From: Winogradskyella marincola
GTDB lineage: Bacteria; Bacteroidota; Bacteroidia; Flavobacteriales; Flavobacteriaceae
Length of the DNA stretch: 64,000 nucleotides
Direction: 5' to 3'
Assembly (NCBI RefSeq): GCF_029624125.1
Contig: NZ_JARSBN010000007.1
Location: 124,001-188,000, forward strand
Made by a program: the position numbers and the translations under genes. Shown here piece by piece: positions 1 through 7,514 of this stretch. How positions within the stretch are numbered: the stretch's first letter is position 1; each line of letters opens with the position of its first letter. The notes under the pieces were generated by a model that worked only from the letters and a program-made list of their open reading frames with translations, was not told the DNA's origin and ran no database searches.

Positions 1-316
1 GAAAACGTGCCACTAACATAAATCCATAACTTGAAGAAAAAGCAGATATGGTATTGAAAATGGTAAACCAAACCATTAATAACAATAACATTCTATGAGG
101 CGCAATTTTTCTACTAAGGCTTGTTAATAAAGGCGCACCCACTACGACACCCAATGCATAAGCTGAAATGAAATGACCTGCCTCAGGAATGGTAATGCTT
201 AAAGCATTGGCTACATTGGGTAAAATACCCATAATAACAAATTCCGTTAAGCCAATACCAAACCCACCAACAGCTAAAGCTAACAAAGCTTTTTTGTTAG
301 AATTTTTCTCTTTCAT
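1..316 (-). CDS. MFS transporter, DHA1 type (N-terminal part, cut by window edge)
   Basis: The first 105 codons of a major facilitator superfamily permease can be read leftward from an ATG at 316; the rest lies outside the window. The protein begins MKEKNSNKKALLALAVGGFG and continues through a hydrophobic segment with a GLTEFVIMG motif. A second membrane segment (HFISAYALGVVVGAPLL) leads into the SRKIAPHRM loop, which matches the conserved loop between helices 2 and 3 of DHA1 drug or sugar efflux proteins (AraJ/YdhP-like). The substrate cannot be told. A long inverted repeat lies upstream in the spacer to dgoD. Confidence 0.8.
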   Translation of the reverse strand, partial: MKEKNSNKKALLALAVGGFGIGLTEFVIMGILPNVANALSITIPEAGHFISAYALGVVVGAPLLTSLSRKIAPHRMLLLLMVWFTIFNTISAFSSSYGFMLVARF

Positions 317-394
317 AGCAATTATTTATAACTAGCAATTTGAGAGCAAAATTCTGAAAAATTGATAGATTTTAATAGCACTAACTTATCTTAT

Positions 395-457
395 ATCTAT
401 ACTATATTAACACTGTTAAAATTATATTAAAATAATTAAAGTTAATATAGTATAGAT
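395..457. repeat. 17-bp perfect inverted repeat upstream of the MFS gene
   Basis: ATCTATACTATATTAAC at 395-411 is the exact reverse complement of 441-457, with a 29-nt AT-rich spacer. It sits in the 238-nt gap between the dgoD stop (555) and the MFS start (316). No T-run follows either arm, so a standard terminator is unlikely. A paired operator or an RNA hairpin in the MFS leader is more plausible. Nothing else is seen in this gap. Confidence 0.6.
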
Positions 458-554
458 TTTAAACATAAAAATCAATCAAGTTGTTGTTGTTTCAAGCAAT
501 TGTAAGACGTTAAATTATCTTGATTTACGATCAATGAAAGTTTTGATTACAACT

Positions 555-1712
555 CTACCATTCAGCAAAGTTTCCATCTTCATTTCTCCAAATAGGGTTT
601 TTCCAATCGTGACCAATTTTTTGACCTTCTTTTAGTTTTTCTTCATCAATCTCAACTCCTAATCCTGGTTTCGTTAATAAATCTAAGTATCCATTTTTCA
701 CATCAAAAACTTCAGGATTTTTAACATAATCTAATAAATCGAAACCTTGGTTATAGTGAATACCCAAACTACTTTCTTGAATAATAGCATTTGGTGAAGA
801 AAAATCTAAATGCAAAGCAGATGCAAGAGATATTGGCCCTAAAGGACAATGAGGTGCAATTGCTATATCATACGCTTCTGCCATTGTAGCAATTCTTTTG
901 ACTTCTGAGATTCCGCCTGCATGGCTTAAATCTGGCTGAATAATATCTACAACACCTTGATGTAATACGTCTTTAAAATCCCATCGAGACAGCATTCTCT
1001 CGCCTGTTGCTATTGGTATACTTGTATAAGAGTAAATATGCTTGAGAGCATCATTATTTTCACTTAAAACAGGCTCTTCAATAAACATTGGATCATAAGG
1101 CGCTAACTCATCTATTAACTTTTTTACCATTGGCTTGTGTACTCTTCCATGAAAATCTAAGCCTATATCTATTTCGTTACCAAACTCCTCTCTTAACAGC
1201 TTAATATTTCGGGCAACGCTTTTTATATCTTTTATGGTAGATACCCAAGGCATTTGACCTGTAGCATTCATTTTTACTGCTCTATAACCTTGAGCTATTT
1301 TTTCATGAGCTTGCTCTAAAACCACATCAGGATTATCGCCTCCAATCCAACAGTACATCTTCATTTTTTGCCTTACCGCACCTCCTAAAAGCTCATATAC
1401 AGGAACATTTAAATACTTTCCTTTTATGTCCCACAATGCTTGATCGATACCAGAAATAGCACTCATAAGTATGGTACCTCCTCTGTAAAATCCACCTCTG
1501 TAAAGTACTTGCCATATATCTTCGATATGGTTTGCCGTTCTACCAATTAGATAAGGTTCTAACTCTCTAACACAAGCCGCAACAGAATCTGCTTTTCCTT
1601 CTACAACAGGCTCACCCCAACCAACAATTCCACCTTTAGTAGTTACTTTAACAAATAACCATCTTGGTGGCACTTTAAATAATTCTAATTTGACAATTTC
1701 TAATTGATCCAT
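555..1712 (-). CDS. dgoD: D-galactonate dehydratase (DgoD), enolase superfamily
   Basis: Cytoplasmic, Mg-dependent enzyme that converts D-galactonate to 2-keto-3-deoxy-D-galactonate. The 385 residues match the DgoD family in length. The N-terminal capping domain has PPRWLFVKV and VGWGEPVVEGKA, then FYRGGTILMSAISGIDQALWDIKGK, all typical of DgoD. Barrel residues fall where expected: Asp and His in LDFHG (about 184-186), Glu in EEPV (about 210), Glu in GERM (about 236) and His in APHCPLG (about 286). It overlaps the upstream aldolase gene by 13 bp and is last in the gntR-kdgK-eda-dgoD operon. A related sugar-acid dehydratase specificity is possible, but the similarity to DgoD is close throughout. 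Confidence 0.88.
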   Translation of the reverse strand: MDQLEIVKLELFKVPPRWLFVKVTTKGGIVGWGEPVVEGKADSVAACVRELEPYLIGRTANHIEDIWQVLYRGGFYRGGTILMSAISGIDQALWDIKGKYLNVPVYELLGGAVRQKMKMYCWIGGDNPDVVLEQAHEKIAQGYRAVKMNATGQMPWVSTIKDIKSVARNIKLLREEFGNEIDIGLDFHGRVHKPMVKKLIDELAPYDPMFIEEPVLSENNDALKHIYSYTSIPIATGERMLSRWDFKDVLHQGVVDIIQPDLSHAGGISEVKRIATMAEAYDIAIAPHCPLGPISLASALHLDFSSPNAIIQESSLGIHYNQGFDLLDYVKNPEVFDVKNGYLDLLTKPGLGVEIDEEKLKEGQKIGHDWKNPIWRNEDGNFAEW

Positions 1713-2338
1713 TTAGACTCGTTTTTAATTTTCACAAATTGTTCTGCATTTGCCTTTACTCCATCAAACGCTTTAGATTTTGTTAAAGCACTTCCTAAAC
1801 CGAAACCAGATACACCAGCTAAAATCCATTCTTCTGCATTAGAAAGGTCTATTCCGCCTACCGCAAAAAAAGCCACATCATCTAAAGGTGATTTTACTGA
1901 TTTAAAATAACTTATACCCAAATTGCCTGCTGGAAACAGTTTTACAATATCCGCTCCACAAGCAACTGCAGTACAAATTTCTGTTGGTGTTATGGCTCCC
2001 ATTGCTACTGGCACATTGTATTTCTTTGCAACAGCTAACACCTCTGTATTTGTGTTTGGTGTAACCAAAAATTGAGCACCAGACGTTATAGCTTTTTCAG
2101 CGATATCAGAATTTATTACAGTGCCAGCTCCTATGAGTACATCTTGAGATGCATATTGTTTTTTTGCCTGCTGTATATGATGTAAAAAACCAGGTGTATT
2201 AGAAGTTATCTCTATCACTTTTATACCTCCTTGTACCAAATTTTCAATTATTTCTGGTACTTTTTCCTGTTCTTTTGTTCTTACAATTGCTATTAATCTT
2301 TCTTGTTTTATAATAGCAGCGATCTCTTCTCTTTTCAT
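1700..2338 (-). CDS. eda: KDPG/KDPGal-type aldolase (Eda/DgoA), copy 1
   Basis: Class I aldolase of the KDPG family, 212 residues. It splits 2-keto-3-deoxy-6-phospho-sugar acids into pyruvate and glyceraldehyde-3-phosphate. The family residues are present: Glu in VIEITSNT (about 43), Thr in GAGTV (about 73) and the Schiff-base lysine in VKLFPAG (about 133). The context with dgoD and a KDG-type kinase suggests the 6-phosphogalactonate substrate (the DgoA role), although many family members accept both epimers. The start codon lies 2 bp after the kinase stop, so translational coupling is likely. A second, divergent copy lies at 5663-6328. Confidence 0.85.
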   Translation of the reverse strand: MKREEIAAIIKQERLIAIVRTKEQEKVPEIIENLVQGGIKVIEITSNTPGFLHHIQQAKKQYASQDVLIGAGTVINSDIAEKAITSGAQFLVTPNTNTEVLAVAKKYNVPVAMGAITPTEICTAVACGADIVKLFPAGNLGISYFKSVKSPLDDVAFFAVGGIDLSNAEEWILAGVSGFGLGSALTKSKAFDGVKANAEQFVKIKNESKWIN

Positions 2339-2339
2339 C

Positions 2340-3347
2340 TTATCTTAAAACGTGTCCACTTGTATTACCTTCCATTATGGATAATATTTCTTCTTCTTTA
2401 CTAGTATGCTGATCTCCTAAAACTGTATGCTTTAATGCAAATGCTGCCGTAGCAAAATCAATTACTTTTTTATCATTCCAACCTTTATTATAACCGTGTA
2501 ATACAGCTGCAGCAAAGGCATCTCCAGTACCAAATCTATCTGCTATAGAGACCTCAATGGTTTCAGAAAGATTATAAATAGAATTTGAAAGAAATACACC
2601 TGAAAGCTTATTGTTACTTGCCGAAATATGATCTCTAATTGTAAAAGCAATTTTATTGATCTTGAACTTTTCTGAAGCAATTTTCATAGAATTGAGTGTT
2701 TTTTCTAGTCTAGTATTACCTTCAGGAAGTATATCATACACATCTTCTAATACATTTGCATTACCAAACAAGAGATCTGTGTTAACAAGTATTTTGTCAA
2801 AGATTTTTCTTGCATCAGAAGGCTGTTTCCAAAGCGATCTTCTGTAATTCATATCAAAAGCGACCTTAACATCCATTTTTTGTGCAATTTCTGCAACCTT
2901 TATAGTCTCTTTTGCACATTGTGATGATAGTACTGGTGTTATTCCTGATAAGAAAATCCACTTTTTACCTTCAAGAATATCTTCCCAGTTAAACTCATTT
3001 TCCTTAATCATACTTAAGGCAGAATCTTTGCGGTCATAAATTACCTGAGATGGCCTAATAGACTTTCCTTGTTCTATAAAATAAGTTCCTATTCTGTCTC
3101 CTCCTCTTACTATTTTATTGGTATTGATATGGAATGATCTTAACGAACTAACAGCTGCGTCTCCTAATGGATTTTTAGGAAGTTTTGTAACGTAGTTAAC
3201 ATCATTGCCAAGCACACCTAGCGAGCTTGCAACATTAGATTCTGAACCTGCGTAGTTAACACTAAAGGTATTACTCGAACTTATTTTTGTTGTATGCTTC
3301 TCTGGTGTTAACCTAAGCATAATTTCTCCAAAGGTTATGAAGCTCAT
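2340..3347 (-). CDS. kdgK: PfkB-family 2-keto-3-deoxy-sugar-acid kinase, copy 1
   Basis: Cytoplasmic sugar kinase of the ribokinase/PfkB fold, 335 residues. It probably phosphorylates 2-keto-3-deoxygalactonate or gluconate at C6. Seen in the sequence are the N-terminal ITFGEIMLRLTP typical of KdgK, NYAGSESNVASSL for substrate binding, and the C-terminal PfkB signature DRFGTGDAFAAAVLHG with the catalytic Asp. Its start overlaps the GntR stop by 4 bp. It is clearly diverged from copy 2 (6332-7378), which favours a separate substrate such as the galacto epimer fed by DgoD; that assignment is an inference from context. Confidence 0.82.
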   Translation of the reverse strand: MSFITFGEIMLRLTPEKHTTKISSSNTFSVNYAGSESNVASSLGVLGNDVNYVTKLPKNPLGDAAVSSLRSFHINTNKIVRGGDRIGTYFIEQGKSIRPSQVIYDRKDSALSMIKENEFNWEDILEGKKWIFLSGITPVLSSQCAKETIKVAEIAQKMDVKVAFDMNYRRSLWKQPSDARKIFDKILVNTDLLFGNANVLEDVYDILPEGNTRLEKTLNSMKIASEKFKINKIAFTIRDHISASNNKLSGVFLSNSIYNLSETIEVSIADRFGTGDAFAAAVLHGYNKGWNDKKVIDFATAAFALKHTVLGDQHTSKEEEILSIMEGNTSGHVLR

Positions 3348-4072
3348 TTTTTCTGTAGTGATTTAGTATAGTTATTTTGAGTTTCTAAAATATGATTGTA
3401 CATCGCTGTACTTGCCATTTGACTATCTTGATTTATTATGGCTTCAAGTATGTTTCTATGATGATTAAGCATAATCTCTTTCTTCTTTTGCAGTTCCCCT
3501 TCTTGTGGTTTTGCGTAAACACCTGTTTTAAATTTTGGCATTAAATTAAAAATAGGATCTAGCAGTAGATTAAGCACCTGATTATCTACAATAGAAAGGA
3601 TAGTTTTATGAAAATCATTATCTAACTCCGCTTCTTTCTTAGTGTCATTAATATTACACTTAGAGGTCATTTCAATATTATTTACCAGCATTTCTATTTG
3701 TTCATCTGTTCTATTAATCGCTGCCTGACTTGCCAAAGCTGGCTCTAAAATCAATCTTGTGTTTATAGTTTGTTGAATAACATTTTGATCTGAAGAAAGC
3801 TCAAAAAACAAGTTTAATGTCTCAGAGGCATTTTTTATGCTCATTTCTGAAACATAAACTCCACTTCCTCTTTTTACCTGAACAATACCACGAGCACTCA
3901 TCTTCTTTATGGCTTCGCGTACAGCAGTTCTACTTACTTTAAACAAGTCGCAAAGCTCATTCTCTGTTGGTAATTTACTTCCTGGAAGATAATTCCCATT
4001 TCTTATGGCTTCCGTTAACTCATACTCAATCATTTGAGTAAGTGACTTTTTTATTCCTAAAGGTGCAAACAT
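3344..4072 (-). CDS. GntR-family (FadR subfamily) regulator of the galactonate operon
   Basis: DNA-binding repressor of 242 residues. A winged helix lies at about 8-75 (LPTENELCDLFKVSRTAVREAIKKMSARGIVQVKRGSGVYV). It is followed by an all-helical FCD ligand domain with His-rich metal or ligand positions (DNDFHKTIL, HHRNILEAI, MYNHIL). It is first in the leftward operon with kdgK, eda and dgoD, which makes it a likely DgoR-like sensor of galactonate or its keto-deoxy product. A palindrome matching the GntR consensus lies 12 bp before its start, so autoregulation is likely. Confidence 0.85.
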   Translation of the reverse strand: MFAPLGIKKSLTQMIEYELTEAIRNGNYLPGSKLPTENELCDLFKVSRTAVREAIKKMSARGIVQVKRGSGVYVSEMSIKNASETLNLFFELSSDQNVIQQTINTRLILEPALASQAAINRTDEQIEMLVNNIEMTSKCNINDTKKEAELDNDFHKTILSIVDNQVLNLLLDPIFNLMPKFKTGVYAKPQEGELQKKKEIMLNHHRNILEAIINQDSQMASTAMYNHILETQNNYTKSLQKK

Positions 4073-4084
4073 AAAAATCTAATT

Positions 4085-4136
4085 CATACGATGTAATACA
4101 TCATACAAATTTATTTATTTGTTTTGTAAACACAAA
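4085..4136 (-). promoter_or_regulatory. Promoter and GntR-type operator of the gntR-kdgK-eda-dgoD operon
   Basis: On the minus strand a TTTG (-33, plus-strand 4133-4136), a 19-nt spacer and TAAATTTG (-7, 4106-4113) form a Bacteroidota promoter. Immediately downstream is the palindrome GATGTATTACATC (4090-4102), which fits the GntR family consensus yGTM-N-KACy. The site covers the expected start of transcription, which fits repression by the first gene of the operon. Confidence 0.65.
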
Positions 4137-4245
4137 ATATCGTATCACAATTAATGCTTAACCATGAATAACTCATAGGTGAAAAACCTTGAGTCCATCC
4201 TAATTGTATAAATCTTTGAAGTAATTAAAAGCTTTATTAAAAAGA

Positions 4246-5109
4246 TTAGCTTTTTTGAGAGGAAGAGCTTGTAGATGTACTTTTATAAAACAAATTCAAA
4301 CACAAACCGGTAATTATGATGAGCATTCCTAGAAGTGTATACAAACTATATGCTTCGTTAAGCCAAAGTAGTCCTATAACGGTTGTAAATATAACCTCAA
4401 GGTATTTAAAAGGTGTTATAACATTGGTCTCTCCTATTTGCATTGCCTTTGTCATATAAAGCTGAGCAAAATAACCAAACACTCCCAAACTCAACAAGGC
4501 TAACCACTCGTAACCAATAGGTGTTATCCAATTACGTAGTGTTAGTAATCCACCAATAATTGTAGAAATGAACATAAAGTAATTAACAACAACCACAGGA
4601 TGGTCCTTGTCTCCTATTCTTCTTATTGTAATATAAACTAAACCAGCAAACACTGCTGAAATGAGAGCATACAATAAACCTTCGATTTGAAGATTTTTAT
4701 CAAATCCTTTCAAAACCAAAACTCCCGAAAAAGCTAACGCTAAAAAAAGCCATTGTATTGGTTTAATGTTTTCTTTTAGCAGAAAAACCGCAAAAATTGA
4801 AGCAAAAATTGGAGCAATATATCTAATTGATACTGCTGTACCCATTGTAATATACCTAAGCGACAAAAAGAATAAAAGCATAGAGGTAAGACCAAAAACG
4901 CTTCTAAGTATCAATAGCGTTTTTTTATTACCATAAATAGGAACCTTCTTCTTTAATAAATAAGGAAACGTAAAAACTAGAGATCCTAAAGCTCTAAAAA
5001 AAACAATCTGATAAACACTAAACTGCCCTAAAGATTTTACAAAAACATTTAGCAAAGTAAATGCTATGGCACTTATTATCATGTAAAAAATTGCCTTCTT
5101 CATAAACAT
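4246..5109 (-). CDS. EamA/DMT-family permease
   Basis: Inner-membrane protein of 287 residues with ten hydrophobic segments in two EamA repeats. Repeat one spans about 5-135 and contains FYMIISAIAFTLLNVFVKSLG and RALGSLVFTFPYLL. Repeat two spans about 145-275 and ends LGMLIIITGLCLNLFY. The family exports or imports small metabolites and specificity cannot be read from sequence. It is the last gene of the kdgK2-eda2-lacI' operon, 24 nt after the truncated regulator, which suggests a sugar-acid or related substrate. Starts at 5109 or at the MKK two codons on are equally possible. Confidence 0.8.
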   Translation of the reverse strand: MFMKKAIFYMIISAIAFTLLNVFVKSLGQFSVYQIVFFRALGSLVFTFPYLLKKKVPIYGNKKTLLILRSVFGLTSMLLFFLSLRYITMGTAVSIRYIAPIFASIFAVFLLKENIKPIQWLFLALAFSGVLVLKGFDKNLQIEGLLYALISAVFAGLVYITIRRIGDKDHPVVVVNYFMFISTIIGGLLTLRNWITPIGYEWLALLSLGVFGYFAQLYMTKAMQIGETNVITPFKYLEVIFTTVIGLLWLNEAYSLYTLLGMLIIITGLCLNLFYKSTSTSSSSQKS

Positions 5110-5133
5110 GCAGGCCTTATTTATAAAAATAAG

Positions 5134-5655
5134 TTAGCAATCTAGCTTTAAAAATTTACTAAAACCAGAAGAAGACAATTCTTTTATTTCTTTATCAGTA
5201 TTAAATTGGTTAACTCCCAATTGTATAAGTGGAGTATTTTTTAGTCTTAAATCACTATTTTCTTTTGATGTGTCTGATATTAGAAAAACACCATCAATAG
5301 AACCATCATTAAGACTATTAATACATTTGTACTGCTTTTTTTCATTATGAAATGTTTGAAATAAAATAACTCTATAGCCTTTTATTTCAGCAATTTCCTG
5401 CAAATGATAAAGCATTTTACTATAATGATTTAAAGTAACTTCGGGAATTACAACAGCTACAGACTTTGTTTTTATACCTCTTAACGCTAACGCAAATTTA
5501 TTAGGTACATAATTAAACTTTTTAGCCAATGACTTTATATATTCTGTAGCATCTGGACTAATATCTTGCTTTCCATTAAGCGCTTTAGACACTGTAGAAA
5601 CAGAGTAACCTGAAAGCTCAGAAAGCTCCTTCATTGTAATTCTCGAAGTCTTCAA
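5134..5655 (-). CDS. Half-length LacI-family protein (C-terminal core missing)
   Basis: The 173 residues carry a normal LacI helix-turn-helix (TMKELSELSGYSVSTVSKALNGK, about 7-29) and hinge helix (NKFALALRG). The effector-binding core runs only to about residue 160 (TPLIQLGVNQF), then a short unrelated tail ends the protein. The two full LacI proteins here have 342-345 residues, so about half is lost. Only 24 nt separate its stop from the EamA start, so the missing half is not present in another frame. It may be a decaying gene or a functional short DNA-binding protein. It is cotranscribed with kdgK2 and eda2. Confidence 0.75.
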   Translation of the reverse strand: MKTSRITMKELSELSGYSVSTVSKALNGKQDISPDATEYIKSLAKKFNYVPNKFALALRGIKTKSVAVVIPEVTLNHYSKMLYHLQEIAEIKGYRVILFQTFHNEKKQYKCINSLNDGSIDGVFLISDTSKENSDLRLKNTPLIQLGVNQFNTDKEIKELSSSGFSKFLKLDC

Positions 5656-5662
5656 TATCTTA

Positions 5663-6328
5663 CTATTTTAATTCTTTAATTATAGAAATTGCATTTTTAG
5701 TATCAGATTCAATCTTTGCTAAATCGTAATTACCATCAGCATTTTTAGCTATTAATTTTGAACCCATACCAACACACGTTACACCTGCTTTAAACCATCC
5801 TTCCAGATTCTCTTTTGTAGGCGAAACACCTCCTGTTGGCATTATGCTAGTCCATGGTTGAGGACCTTTTATTGCCTTAACAAAATCCGGTCCGTAGATA
5901 CCACCTGGAAATAATTTTACAATTTCGCAACCCAGTTCTTCTGCTCTACAGATTTCTGTTAAAGAACCACATCCTGGAGACCACATTACTTTTCTTCTAT
6001 TACAAACAATAGCAATATCTTCTCTTAGCACAGGTGTAACTATAAAGTTAGCGCCAAGAGCCATAAAACGAGAAGCTGAAGCTGCATCTGTAACAGAGCC
6101 AACTCCCATAATCATACCTGGTAATTCTTTAAGAACATACTTATTTAACTCACCAAAAACTTCGTGAGCAAAATCTCCTCTGGCTGTAAACTCAAGTAAT
6201 CTTGCACCACCATCATAAACGGCTTTAACTACTTTTTTACTAACCTCTATATCTCCATTATAAAACAAAGGCACTAAACCTGTTTGTTTCATAACTTCTG
6301 CTACTTCTAATCTCGAAAAATTTGCCAT
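5663..6328 (-). CDS. eda: KDPG aldolase (Eda), copy 2
   Basis: Class I aldolase of 221 residues, giving pyruvate plus glyceraldehyde-3-phosphate from 2-keto-3-deoxy-6-phosphogluconate. Glu in LLEFTARG (about 47) and the Schiff-base Lys in VKLFPGG (about 139) are present; the usual GAGT is GVGS here. It follows the kdgK2 gene by 3 bp. The pair is the natural endpoint for KDG made by the Uxa, Uxu and Kdu enzymes encoded to the right. It is the Bacteroidota form of the bifunctional 4-hydroxy-2-oxoglutarate/KDPG aldolase family. Confidence 0.88.
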   Translation of the reverse strand: MANFSRLEVAEVMKQTGLVPLFYNGDIEVSKKVVKAVYDGGARLLEFTARGDFAHEVFGELNKYVLKELPGMIMGVGSVTDAASASRFMALGANFIVTPVLREDIAIVCNRRKVMWSPGCGSLTEICRAEELGCEIVKLFPGGIYGPDFVKAIKGPQPWTSIMPTGGVSPTKENLEGWFKAGVTCVGMGSKLIAKNADGNYDLAKIESDTKNAISIIKELK

Positions 6329-6331
6329 AAC

Positions 6332-7378
6332 TTATCTTGCTACACGTCCAGAAGCATCACCTCCCATTAATTTTTCTACTTCAGAAACCGTTACTAAGTT
6401 AGCATCACCTTTAATAGTGTGCTTTAAACATGAAGCAGCAACAGCAAAGTCTAATGCATTTTGATCATCTTCAGGGTATTTTAATAATCCGTAGATTAAT
6501 CCACCCATAAATGAATCTCCACCACCTACTCTATCAACGATATCAGTAATTTGGTACTGACGTGTTTCATACATTTTTTCTCCATCGTATAATACACCAG
6601 CCCAAGTGTTATGAGAAGCAGAAATTGATCCTCTTAAAGTTGTAATTACTTTTTTAGCTTTAGGGAACTTAGCCATCATTTGCTTACACACCGATAAGAA
6701 AGCTTCAGCTTTAACATCATGTCCATGCTTGTGTACATCTAAACCTTCAGGATGGATACCAAAATGCTTCTCTGCGTCTTCCTCGTTTCCTAAAACGATA
6801 TCACAATACGATGTTAATTCAGTCATTATTTTTTCTCTGTGTGCATCATCACAATACGTCCAAAGTTTTGCTCTATAGTTAAGATCTGTAGAAATAGTAA
6901 CACCCATTTCACTCGCCACTTTTACCGCTTCTAAACATGCATCTGCTGCACCTTGAGAAATAGCTGGTGTAATACCTGTCCAGTGGAACCATGCCACATC
7001 TTCAAACACAGATTTCCAATCTACCATACCTGGCTTAATCTCTGAAATAGCAGAATGCGCTCTGTCATACACTACTTTACTACCTCTACTTACAGCTCCT
7101 GTTTCTAGGAAATAAATTCCTAAACGGTCACCACCATATATAATTTTATCTACACCTACACCTCTTTTACGCATTTCCATCATAGCACATTCACCAATAT
7201 CGTTTTTTGGTAAACGCGTTACAAAATCTACTGGAACACCATAGTTAGCTAAAGAAACTGCTACGTTAGACTCACCACCTCCATATACTACATCAAAGCT
7301 AGATGCTTGAGAAAATCTTAAAAATCCTTGAGGTGCTAATCTTAGCATTATTTCCCCAAAAGTGACTACTTTTTTCAT
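6332..7378 (-). CDS. kdgK: 2-keto-3-deoxygluconate kinase (KdgK), copy 2
   Basis: PfkB-family kinase of 348 residues that phosphorylates KDG to KDPG in the cytoplasm. Seen are VVTFGEIMLRLAPQG at the start, DVVYGGGESNVAVSLA for sugar binding, and DRVGGGDSFMGGLIYG with the catalytic Asp. It heads the leftward operon kdgK2-eda2-lacI'-eamA. Its promoter region is shared with the divergent lacI gene and carries a LacI-type palindrome 24 bp before the start. Upstream genes for three uronate routes all yield KDG, so this is the best candidate for the main KDG kinase. Confidence 0.88.
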   Translation of the reverse strand: MKKVVTFGEIMLRLAPQGFLRFSQASSFDVVYGGGESNVAVSLANYGVPVDFVTRLPKNDIGECAMMEMRKRGVGVDKIIYGGDRLGIYFLETGAVSRGSKVVYDRAHSAISEIKPGMVDWKSVFEDVAWFHWTGITPAISQGAADACLEAVKVASEMGVTISTDLNYRAKLWTYCDDAHREKIMTELTSYCDIVLGNEEDAEKHFGIHPEGLDVHKHGHDVKAEAFLSVCKQMMAKFPKAKKVITTLRGSISASHNTWAGVLYDGEKMYETRQYQITDIVDRVGGGDSFMGGLIYGLLKYPEDDQNALDFAVAASCLKHTIKGDANLVTVSEVEKLMGGDASGRVAR

Positions 7379-7401
7379 TTGAAAATTGTTTAATTAGTTA
7401 T

Positions 7402-7426
7402 TTGCTTAAACGTTTAACCAAACATT
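7402..7426 (-). promoter_or_regulatory. LacI-type operator and -7 box of the kdgK2 operon
   Basis: TTGCTTAAACGTTTAACCAA (7402-7421) is palindromic at 18 of 20 positions around a central CG. On the minus strand a -7-like AATGTTTG (7419-7426) abuts and overlaps it, one base off TAnnTTTG. No good -33 box is seen. It is nearly the same palindrome as the site at 7483-7502 in front of the divergent lacI. Confidence 0.6.
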
Positions 7427-7453
7427 TTAAAAATAAATCAAAACGTATCTGGT

Positions 7454-7504
7454 TTTGATTATAATAAACAAAAAGCTTAAATTTGCTTAAACGATTAAGC
7501 AAAT
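7454..7504 (+). promoter_or_regulatory. Promoter and LacI-type operator of lacI-uxuB-uxuA
   Basis: TTTG (7454-7457), a 20-nt spacer and TAAATTTG (7478-7485) form a promoter. The palindrome TTGCTTAAACGATTAAGCAA (7483-7502, two mismatched positions, central CG) begins within the -7 box and covers the expected start of transcription. It ends 12 nt before the TTG start codon of lacI. Autoregulation by that LacI is the simplest reading. Confidence 0.68.
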
Positions 7505-7514
7505 ATATAAAATC

